Assembly: GCA_020427985.1 (NCBI GenBank)
Contig: JAGQNR010000005.1
Location: forward strand, 1 to 51,471
DNA: 51,471 bases
Direction of reading: 5' to 3'
Source of the DNA: Candidatus Saccharimonadota bacterium
Lineage (GTDB): Bacteria; Patescibacteriota; Saccharimonadia; Saccharimonadales; UBA4665
A program made the translations under genes and the position numbers. Position 1 is the first letter of the stretch. Every line of letters starts with the position of its first letter. Under the pieces are notes generated by a model. It did not search any database. It was not told the DNA's origin and saw only the letters and a program-made list of their open reading frames with translations. This document shows positions 39,687-46,194 of the stretch, piece after piece.

Positions 39687-40270
39687 ACTGCTTCTCGCAG
39701 TTCTTTACGGAGCGCTTCAATAGTCTGATTGGCTGACTTGTATTGTAGAGTACGCATGCCTAGTCCCTGGGCAGCTCTGAGGTGTTGTAACTGGTCATCT
39801 ACCATCAAGCAATCGTTTGGGCTCACCCCCATTTTGTCGCAAATATACATAAAAATACGGAGGTCAGGCTTAGCAAGCCCAACATGAAACGAACTTACCA
39901 CCGCGTCAAAATATTGTCGTTGCTTTGGACTAAGAATATCCCCTACAACATCTCGGCTGGCATTGCTGAGTAGCCCAATTTTGTAGCTACCCACAAGATG
40001 TCTACCAATAAAATCTAGTAGTGGCTGATTAGCAATAGTGTGTTCAAACTGATACCGCACCGTTTTGGCAGATTCCCCAGTGGCAGATGCAATGGCATCC
40101 ACTAAAACTGCATCGCTGACCTCGCCTTTGTCTACGCGCAGACCAAGTGCTCGCAGCTTTTTCCAATCATCAGGCTTCTCGGTAAAGTGCTTGGTCTTGA
40201 ACACCTGCCAAGAGTTTTGCCCAATAACACCATATAAGTCAAAAAGAATTGCACGAGGAGGGGCTGACAT
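39683..40270 (-). CDS. HAD superfamily hydrolase, copy 2
   Basis: The 195 residues have motif I FDLYGVIG (Asp11), LLSNASR, HVGLAKPD and MVDDQ. Position +2 after the nucleophile is Tyr, again lacking the Asp of phosphatases. It is paralogous to the downstream copy, and the two are translationally coupled, suggesting a joint or heteromeric function. Confidence 0.87.
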   Translation of the reverse strand: MSAPPRAILFDLYGVIGQNSWQVFKTKHFTEKPDDWKKLRALGLRVDKGEVSDAVLVDAIASATGESAKTVRYQFEHTIANQPLLDFIGRHLVGSYKIGLLSNASRDVVGDILSPKQRQYFDAVVSSFHVGLAKPDLRIFMYICDKMGVSPNDCLMVDDQLQHLRAAQGLGMRTLQYKSANQTIEALRKELREAV

Positions 40271-40285
40271 AGCTCTATTGTACGG

Positions 40286-40867
40286 TTAGAGCGATTGAAG
40301 TGAAAGGGTTTGCGTGAGGTCGTAATAATCACGTTCTGGTACTTGTCGTACAAACAATTGCCGCGCCAGGCCGGGCTTGCCGTCGTAGCTCCCGCCCCCG
40401 CACGAAGTTGCCCAATTGCGGCCAATGAGCGCATTGCTGTTGTGCAGGGTAAATATATAGCGACTGCCGAGAGGGCATTTACCTTGCTCTGGGGTAGTGT
40501 TTTCTTTAGTACTCCCTTTTAGGAATCCGGCCGTATCAAGCGACGCTAAGAAATTTGCATAAGAATCGGCGGTGTTTGGGTAGGTACGCTGGCTTGTCAC
40601 TTGGCCATCATATCCAGTCAAAATTTGAATTTGGCTTTGGGTGCGGTCAACAATAATTCGCATCGCCTGGTGTTCTTGGTTCACGATAATCGGGCCGTCA
40701 ACATACATTTCAACTTGTGAGTCATCTTGGGCATAGTTGGTCAAGCTTTGGGTAGGCGCTACGGTTGTGTTATTGCTGCCCCGAAACGCACTGCGAATGA
40801 GCATGACAAATAGCCAAATCAAAAATACACAGAACAGTATAAACAGTATTGAGCGTAAATATTTCAT
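40286..40867 (-). CDS. Single-pass membrane protein, uncharacterised
   Basis: The 193 residues start with a hydrophobic helix at about 5-27, followed by an extracellular part rich in Ser, Asn and Gln. Two cysteines (KCPLGSRY and TSCGGGSYDG) could form a disulfide. The motif IIVDRTQSQIQILTGYDGQV suggests a beta-rich domain. No family is recognised. It ends 16 bases before the HAD gene start. Confidence 0.65.
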   Translation of the reverse strand: MKYLRSILFILFCVFLIWLFVMLIRSAFRGSNNTTVAPTQSLTNYAQDDSQVEMYVDGPIIVNQEHQAMRIIVDRTQSQIQILTGYDGQVTSQRTYPNTADSYANFLASLDTAGFLKGSTKENTTPEQGKCPLGSRYIFTLHNSNALIGRNWATSCGGGSYDGKPGLARQLFVRQVPERDYYDLTQTLSLQSL

Positions 40868-40966
40868 GATTGTATATGCACCTCTACCATAAGCGTGGCC
40901 TATGATGTGTTAATCTTAGCATAAATACAATAAAAAGTCAACTTTTGTAGTGTATATAGCATGGGG

Positions 40967-42025
40967 CTATTGGTACTGTTTTTCGACGATGCCGTCACTA
41001 CACTGGTTAGCATCAATGCATATCTGGTGTGTTCCCACGTGCAAATAGCCATCATTTGTCCGGACATACTGACGCAGCGAATCAGCAAAAGCAACCATAA
41101 ACCCGATTACCATGACCGTGATAACTGCCCAAAAAGCCCATACCCCAGCCGGAAGCACTGGCCAGCCTCGCTTGTCAGTTACTGAGCTCGAAACCTTTTG
41201 GAGCAACCGCATTAGTCCAACCAATGGTATAACACAGGCAATGTAGAGCGCCGTAACCAATGCGAGTTGCTTACCACTGCCAAACCCTGCAAGAGTACCC
41301 TTTAGCGTGGTCTGTCCGAGCAGTATGGCCCAAATTACCCATGCCCAAAAGGCCGAAAGTAGTCCTGCGGCAAGCCCTACCACTATAGCCGTAATTCGGG
41401 TCACTACTCTACCAATTTGTGTTACTACCCTTCCGGTTCGCACTGCTGTGCCTTCGGGCACGCCACGCTGGACTCGGTCAATAATTTCTTGAGCAGTAAC
41501 GGGCCGACCATGGGCCTCGGCGATTTCGCTAGCCGTCTTGGCTGCTGGCGCCGCAATCGCAAGCACCAAATACACTAGTATCCACATGCCTTGGGTAACA
41601 AAAACCAGTAAAACAAACAGTACGCGCACTAAAGTTATATCCATACCCAAATAAGCCGCCACCCCTGCACACACTCCCAAAAGTTTGCCTTCCGAAGGAA
41701 TCGTAAAGAAACGGCGGGGTTCTGGCGCACGGTCACTGTCTGCTGTGTCATGCCCGGTCGCTATCTTGTCGCTTTCGGCTTCAACAGGACCAATGGCAGC
41801 AATTGCTTTTTCGATATCTCGCCTCGACAGGACTGCCTTGGCAGATTCCCCTGTTGCCTTAGTAGCAATGGCTGATTCGATGTCTTGCAAGATTTCAGCT
41901 TGGTCAGGACTCGTGACTAAAGCTCTTGTAGTCTGTTCTAAGTATTTGCTTAGAACTGTATAGGCATCATCGTTAAGTACATAGGGCCTGCCACCCAAGT
42001 TAACGTGTACTATCTTTTGCATCAT
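40967..42025 (-). CDS. PspC-domain membrane protein
   Basis: This 352-residue protein has an N-terminal ~110-residue soluble part with LSRRDIEKAIAAIGPVEAE. A PspC domain follows (EGKLLGVCAGVAAYLGMDIT, then VLFVLLVFVTQGMWILVYLV), with further membrane helices and a C-terminal outside segment with two cysteines. PspC proteins belong to envelope-stress responses. The start overlaps the end of padR by 26 bases, so both form one operon. Confidence 0.9.
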   Translation of the reverse strand: MMQKIVHVNLGGRPYVLNDDAYTVLSKYLEQTTRALVTSPDQAEILQDIESAIATKATGESAKAVLSRRDIEKAIAAIGPVEAESDKIATGHDTADSDRAPEPRRFFTIPSEGKLLGVCAGVAAYLGMDITLVRVLFVLLVFVTQGMWILVYLVLAIAAPAAKTASEIAEAHGRPVTAQEIIDRVQRGVPEGTAVRTGRVVTQIGRVVTRITAIVVGLAAGLLSAFWAWVIWAILLGQTTLKGTLAGFGSGKQLALVTALYIACVIPLVGLMRLLQKVSSSVTDKRGWPVLPAGVWAFWAVITVMVIGFMVAFADSLRQYVRTNDGYLHVGTHQICIDANQCSDGIVEKQYQ

Positions 42026-42350
42026 TACCTCCTAGTTGTTCAATATTTGTGTATAAATAGTGCCAATATTCATCCATTTGTGCCAATCTAGCCTCGCCAA
42101 TTTGCGTTAAGCGGTAATACTTCCGTGGAGGCCCCACGTCGCTCTCTACCCAGTCATAAGTGACCAGTTCTTCGCGCTTTAACCGAGACAGTAGTGGGTA
42201 AAGTGTCCCTTCGCTCGTTTCAAACGGAGTGTCTGTAAGGCGGTTCATAATGTCGGCAACATATTGTCGTGCACCAGCCAAGGTGCTGAGTATAGCGAAT
42301 TCTAAAAGTCCCTTGCGTAATTGTGTAAATTGATTATCATTTGCATGCAT
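42000..42350 (-). CDS. PadR family transcription regulator
   Basis: The 116 residues comprise a winged helix (LLEFAILSTLAGARQYVADI, then TSEGTLYPLLSRLKREELVT) and a short dimer helix. PadR next to PspC is a frequent envelope-stress arrangement in which PadR represses its own operon. A perfect dyad (42356-42379) covers the -10 box and includes the AAAGG ribosome-binding site, as expected for autorepression. Confidence 0.94.
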   Translation of the reverse strand: MHANDNQFTQLRKGLLEFAILSTLAGARQYVADIMNRLTDTPFETSEGTLYPLLSRLKREELVTYDWVESDVGPPRKYYRLTQIGEARLAQMDEYWHYLYTNIEQLGGNDAKDSTR

Positions 42351-42355
42351 TGTAA

Positions 42356-42400
42356 GCTACCTTTCATACACAAGGTAGCATGCATTACAATATACGTCAA
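42356..42400 (-). promoter_or_regulatory. padR-pspC promoter with PadR operator candidate
   Basis: TTGACG (42395-42400) and TACCTT (42372-42377) are 17 bases apart on the minus strand. GCTACCTT-TCATACAC-AAGGTAGC (42356-42379) is a perfect 8-bp inverted repeat lying over the -10 box and the ribosome-binding site. Confidence 0.7.
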
Positions 42401-42519
42401 CTCCCTGTGGTCTAACTGGCATTTCTGCAACCTCCCTGCATGATTGTTAGTCTAAAGTACAATACGGGTAAAAGTGTACGTATGCCTGCCCTGGCACCTT
42501 ATGCATTGTAGCTTTGCCA

Positions 42520-42571
42520 GTCAAGCTCGTCAGTGGCTTGACCAAGTAGCGATGTGGACTATCACCACATC
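42520..42571 (+). other. Two adjacent perfect hairpins in the padR-42.9 kb gap
   Basis: GTCAAGC/GCTTGAC (42520-42542, 9-base loop) is followed directly by GATGTGG/CCACATC (42551-42571, 7-base loop). A third stem, CCCCATGAA/TTCATGGGG, lies at 42622-42645. They sit just upstream of, or inside, the small ORF at 42601 and could be its leader or part of an RNA gene. The rest of the 540-base gap holds short repeats only. Confidence 0.5.
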
Positions 42572-42600
42572 ACCTTCAATAATCACAGAGGAGGTTGGGT

Positions 42601-42714
42601 ATGGTTTTTGCGTACACTCCACCCCATGAAACAGACTTCATGGGGACCCCGGGTTTGTCCGGCACCAAAAATAAGGCAAGCGCCACTTTTGCGGCCTTCG
42701 AAATGGGCTCATGA
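42601..42714 (+). CDS. Possible 37-residue small protein
   Basis: AGGAGG (42589-42594) stands 6 bases before ATG 42601, which opens a 37-codon frame starting MVFAYTPPHETDF and ending FAAFEMGS before TGA. This ribosome-binding site is among the best in the window. Composition is Thr/Ala/Gly/Pro-rich with no membrane helix. No homolog is recognised. The frame contains a 9-bp hairpin (42622-42645) and could alternatively be part of a structured RNA. Promoter not clear; TACAAT occurs ~140 bases upstream. Confidence 0.4.
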   Translation: MVFAYTPPHETDFMGTPGLSGTKNKASATFAAFEMGS

Positions 42715-42844
42715 AGTGAAAGCAAAGCAAAGCAAAGATAACAGATGAATCAGGCTGCAATGAAGTAAAACACACAGGGAGACTTCTCTACTGCGGTCGA
42801 ATGACAATACGCCTGAAGCTACAAAGTGTAAGCCAGTTCGTTAA

Positions 42845-42865
42845 CCCTGAGCGAAATCAAAGGGG
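42845..42865 (+). repeat. REP-like interspersed repeat
   Basis: CCCTGAGCGAAATCAAAGGG plus one G closely matches a short inverted repeat (CCCTGAGCGAAGTCGAAGGG type) found dispersed in many environmental bacterial genomes. It lies in the non-coding gap with another decayed repeat at 42779-42804. Confidence 0.5.
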
Positions 42866-42891
42866 TCAAAATAACAAGAAGGAATAAGCGG

Positions 42892-43149
42892 CTACTGGGT
42901 TTTGCAGTAGCTCGAATCTTTTAGCAGACTATTGCCACAAATATCGTCCTTCACATTGAGAGTCTGAGATGTTTTGGCTTGAAAATCAGTGATTTTTTGC
43001 TCGGTAGAACGCACAAAGCTAATCATTTTAAAAAGCAAAATGCCAACAATGAGCAGCGAAACGACCACAATAGTTCCAAAAAATGTAATCCAAAAATTGA
43101 TAATTTTAAGCTGCCTAATGAGCTGTTTTTGTAACTGTTGCTCTTGCAT
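42892..43149 (-). CDS. Small single-pass membrane protein
   Basis: The 85 residues have a basic/Gln-rich start, one strong helix at about 17-44, and a short outside tail with two cysteines (DDICGNSLLKDSSYC) that may pair. The gene starts 3 bases after the stop of the nuclease-like gene, so it belongs to the same operon. Function unknown. Confidence 0.65.
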   Translation of the reverse strand: MQEQQLQKQLIRQLKIINFWITFFGTIVVVSLLIVGILLFKMISFVRSTEQKITDFQAKTSQTLNVKDDICGNSLLKDSSYCKTQ

Positions 43150-43152
43150 AAT

Positions 43153-44070
43153 CTACTCCCTTATCTCCTCGCCATAGGTTTGTATTATTGTGCGAGCAGT
43201 TTTACCCAGCTCGGTAGTATCGGCAAAAGCAAAGTTGGTAATTTCACCATACCGGTCACGGTCAATTCGCCACAGCACTACCTTGACTCGCTGATTGCCA
43301 TGACCGTTTAATTCGCCAATAAATCCTAGCATTTCGGCTGCTGTTACCTCTTCTTCTCTTAGTCTGCCCTCACGCAGCAAATCATAAATACGATGCCGAT
43401 ATGCCGAAGGTGCTTTACAGTCAATATTAACCGTTTTGAGGGTTAATGGGTCGGTAAGAATCATGTCGATGCCCATTGCATCGCTCGCCCGGTTGGTCAT
43501 TTGGGCTTTAAAGCCTTCAGTTTGTGCTCCCAAAAACACGGCTATTTCTCGCTCAAGCCCATGCACAATTGCCGTAAACTGCTCATCGCTAAAACTGTGC
43601 ACGCCAACCCGCTTGCAAAACCAGTCAATTAATCGCCGGACCTCGGTGGTAAACTTTGGGAGTTCGTTTTCAGGAAGCGCCAGAACGGTAGATACAAATG
43701 CATCGTTGAAATCAATCAACTCATACAGCCGCTCGCCCCGGGCTTTGTAGCCGTGGGGGTGCTTGTCCATTTGTACTTGCGCTAGAGCAGCGCGAGGGGC
43801 TTGCGCAACTAGTGTGTACAGCCATGCCCAGGCTTTCGCACCACTTAGCTGGCCAGTTTTTTCTGCCTGTTCGGCGTCTCGTTTGGTGCGTTCGACAAGA
43901 GGACCAAGATATTCAATGTTGGGCTGCCCGCGCCAACGCCGACCAGCGATAGGTATTTCGTTGCGGAGCGTGTATTGCACACTTTCGTACATCGTATGGT
44001 TGTCGATACCATATTTTTGAATGGCTTTTTTTGAGCGGTAGTCACCATACTTTTGCCAGGCTACCCTCAT
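43153..44070 (-). CDS. Putative PD-(D/E)XK-type nuclease-like protein
   Basis: This 305-residue soluble protein is mainly helical at first. A strand pair follows reading GIDMILTDP (Asp202) and TVNIDCKAP (Asp217, Lys219). Asp, 14 residues, then Asp-x-Lys on paired strands is the core of PD-(D/E)XK nucleases. A later strand (VKVVLWRIDRDRYG) fits the fold. Its ATG overlaps the Nudix gene stop (ATGA) and the small membrane gene follows. Function as a repair or defence nuclease is not proven. Confidence 0.5.
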   Translation of the reverse strand: MRVAWQKYGDYRSKKAIQKYGIDNHTMYESVQYTLRNEIPIAGRRWRGQPNIEYLGPLVERTKRDAEQAEKTGQLSGAKAWAWLYTLVAQAPRAALAQVQMDKHPHGYKARGERLYELIDFNDAFVSTVLALPENELPKFTTEVRRLIDWFCKRVGVHSFSDEQFTAIVHGLEREIAVFLGAQTEGFKAQMTNRASDAMGIDMILTDPLTLKTVNIDCKAPSAYRHRIYDLLREGRLREEEVTAAEMLGFIGELNGHGNQRVKVVLWRIDRDRYGEITNFAFADTTELGKTARTIIQTYGEEIRE

Positions 44071-44489
44071 ACAAGTCCGCTCACCTGCTCACAAAACTGA
44101 CCCGGATATTTGTCGGCTAAAAGCTTGGCCGCTTCGGTCGGTGATTGCCAAGCTGTCTCAAGGCCCAATTCACCTGGGGATATTCTTTGACCATCGTTAA
44201 GTTTTACTTCGTATACCACTAGCAGTAGTGCTACATTGCCATGATTGGTAGGAACTTGCTTGTTCGATAAGACGGCTGTTAGCTGGGAGGCAGCCGCAAT
44301 AGACTGCACACCGACTTCCTCGCTTAGCTCTCTGAGAAGTGCCGATTCGAGCTGTTCACCAGGTTCCATGCGCCCACCTGGTATGTCCCAGTAGATGCTC
44401 TGGTGTGTTGTTTCCCGTACCAGGAGCACTCTGCCTTGGTCATCACGCACCAGCGCCTTTACCCCCACTTGAAATAGTTGCTCGGACAT
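44067..44489 (-). CDS. Nudix hydrolase
   Basis: The 140 residues from ATG 44489 contain a complete Nudix box (GGRMEPGEQLESALLRELSE followed by EVG), with all metal-binding glutamates. Such enzymes cut nucleoside diphosphates linked to another group and often sanitise nucleotide pools. It is the first gene of a coupled three-gene unit with the nuclease-like and small membrane genes. Specificity cannot be read from the sequence. Confidence 0.93.
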   Translation of the reverse strand: MSEQLFQVGVKALVRDDQGRVLLVRETTHQSIYWDIPGGRMEPGEQLESALLRELSEEVGVQSIAAASQLTAVLSNKQVPTNHGNVALLLVVYEVKLNDGQRISPGELGLETAWQSPTEAAKLLADKYPGQFCEQVSGLV

Positions 44490-44510
44490 ATACAAGCATC
44501 ATAGCATCAG

Positions 44511-44538
44511 TTGCAATTTTATGTTTTAGTTATATAAT
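44511..44538 (+). promoter_or_regulatory. Promoter for the 214-residue protein
   Basis: TTGCAA (44511-44516), 16 bases, TATAAT (44533-44538). It lies between divergent genes. Confidence 0.7.
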
Positions 44539-44572
44539 AGCCCATTATGACGCCCCAACAGTCCCTGAGTAC

Positions 44573-45217
44573 ATGGCTGAGGTGTTCGACACATGGCTAC
44601 ATAATGAAATAGTCGAGAGCAACTCCAATCGCAATAGTTATATGAATAATTTTGCCACTCATAAAAGTGGCTACCTGCAGCGCTTTGATGCTCAAGGAAA
44701 CATGAACGCAGCTAAGCTACGGGCACATTATGATCGGCTCGTAACATTTACGACTACTTTTGCCGAGGAGCCCACAACAGAAATAAGCCTCGAAAGACAG
44801 CTATTCTGTATTCTGATGAAGGTATCTGGCTTGTATAGACACCAGTGTTACATAACTGCCATAACCGGTAAACAGTATGAGGAGCTTCGACACCAAGATA
44901 AGGCGGTGGGAATTGATATTATCCAGGCAATCAGGCGAGGCTTAGCAGATAATACGACCGATAAAAACACTATTGTCAGAGATACATTGCACTTAAATAA
45001 TGCGGAATTTGAAGCTATGCAATCACTTCATGACTCTCAACCTCCGCGCGGTGAAAAGTTGAAGGTACTCAAGCACTATCAGTCAGCTTGGATAAGCTTG
45101 GGAGCCAGATACGTTCACTACGGAGCAGCCGTACTCGGCGGCATCGCCAATGTTCAATTGCTGGAAGCTAAAAGTCTTACAGATGTTACTGGTCACTACT
45201 ATCCTTTTAAAGACTAG
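44573..45217 (+). CDS. Uncharacterised 214-residue protein
   Basis: The start at ATG 44573 is placed after the promoter; the open frame upstream overlaps the Nudix gene and is not meaningful. The protein is soluble and helical (NAAKLRAHYDRLVTFTTTFA, ISLERQLFCILMKVSGLYRH), with a His/Tyr-rich end. No motif is recognised. It has no ribosome-binding site and a ~28-nt leader. It is convergent with the next gene. Confidence 0.65.
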   Translation: MAEVFDTWLHNEIVESNSNRNSYMNNFATHKSGYLQRFDAQGNMNAAKLRAHYDRLVTFTTTFAEEPTTEISLERQLFCILMKVSGLYRHQCYITAITGKQYEELRHQDKAVGIDIIQAIRRGLADNTTDKNTIVRDTLHLNNAEFEAMQSLHDSQPPRGEKLKVLKHYQSAWISLGARYVHYGAAVLGGIANVQLLEAKSLTDVTGHYYPFKD

Positions 45218-45457
45218 CTATAGGTGACCGTCGTCAATACCAACAAAAATACCGCGAAAGGCGGCACGCAACTTAACAGCTGCTGATTCAACATCGGCGC
45301 GCAGACTTCCTTCTGCTAGGGGGGTTGATTTTAATTCGGTCTCTGTACGCATACGAGTGTCACGTTCACCGCTACTGTGGGCGCCAAGAAACGGGCTTTG
45401 CAGCCCAGCTGCATGGTGCATAATCATTGCTTGTCGTAAGGCTCTTTGTACTGACAT
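45218..45457 (-). CDS. Hypothetical 79-residue protein
   Basis: AGGAGG lies three bases before the ATG. The protein is soluble, with an amphipathic start (VQRALRQAMIMHHAAG) and a basic/acidic second half (VESAAVKLRAAFRG). No family is recognised. Confidence 0.55.
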   Translation of the reverse strand: MSVQRALRQAMIMHHAAGLQSPFLGAHSSGERDTRMRTETELKSTPLAEGSLRADVESAAVKLRAAFRGIFVGIDDGHL

Positions 45458-45542
45458 TTTCCTCCTAACTGGTTATGTTATGAGGTTTTTAGCTTCTCAC
45501 AAAAACGCTCTCGCTGCTGTGACATATACCACTGCAATCGGC

Positions 45543-46193
45543 TTATTTCTTGGATACTAGTACTTCTATGACATTATTGGGCACCCAAATATCATCATCT
45601 CGAGCAAAACTTGGAGAAAGGTCTTCGTCATACTGGTCTATGTGTGTGATATCAAATCCAGCCGAACGCAAGGCAGAGGTAATCGTTCCTGGCGTGTGAA
45701 AATATCTTGTGTCCTTAGTCCCTACCATACTGATATATGTCGTCAGTTTCGTTATAGGGTCTACCTCGTTATCTGACTGTTGTGCCTCTGGACTTTTGTC
45801 TGACCTCACAACAATAAATAGCCTTCCTTTTTCTTTAAGAATAGTGTGTATACCGATGAGCGCAGTCATGAGGTCTTGTTCCGAAAGATAGTGCAGCACG
45901 AGCCGTGCGTACACAAAATCAAATGAATCGGGAGCATAGTGCTGCATACAATCTACAACGTCCTGTATGCGTATTTCAATCTGAGAAACATATTCTGAAC
46001 TAGCAACAACATTGGCGATAGTCTCTGCACCGTCTGCATCCAGTGTAGTTGCGGTAATATGCCTCTCTGGATTCATGCTAGCCATAGCCATTTCTGCCTC
46101 ACCCGCAGTCGATATGCCTACACTCAGAACCGATACGTCGGTATCTCGCAGCGCCTCTATACCGTTTTGTTCTGAGGGAGATTTGCCTTTCAT
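45543..46193 (-). CDS. Class I SAM-dependent methyltransferase-like protein
   Basis: The 216 residues from ATG 46193 fit a Rossmann methyltransferase: VLSVGISTAGEAEMAM at motif I (degenerate, GxSxxG instead of GxGxG), an acidic TTLDADG, FDFVYARLVLHYLSEQD and an LKEKGRLFIVV strand. The ATG lies one base after the polA stop (TGATATG), which implies coupling. An upstream in-frame start inside polA is less likely. Substrate unknown. Confidence 0.72.
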   Translation of the reverse strand: MKGKSPSEQNGIEALRDTDVSVLSVGISTAGEAEMAMASMNPERHITATTLDADGAETIANVVASSEYVSQIEIRIQDVVDCMQHYAPDSFDFVYARLVLHYLSEQDLMTALIGIHTILKEKGRLFIVVRSDKSPEAQQSDNEVDPITKLTTYISMVGTKDTRYFHTPGTITSALRSAGFDITHIDQYDEDLSPSFARDDDIWVPNNVIEVLVSKK

Positions 46194-46194
46194 A

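Noticed and set aside
42470-42720. tmRNA, RNase P RNA, SRP RNA or 6S RNA in the 42.4-42.9 kb gap
   Set aside because: None of the hallmark sequences was found: no T-loop and CCA-type end for tmRNA, no conserved RNase P core (GAGGAAAGTC), no SRP GGAAGG/AGCAG loop, and no single long bubbled hairpin.
44339-44572. N-terminal extension of the 214-residue protein
   Set aside because: The frame is open upstream but overlaps the Nudix gene on the other strand and lies before the TATAAT promoter; the extra residues look random.
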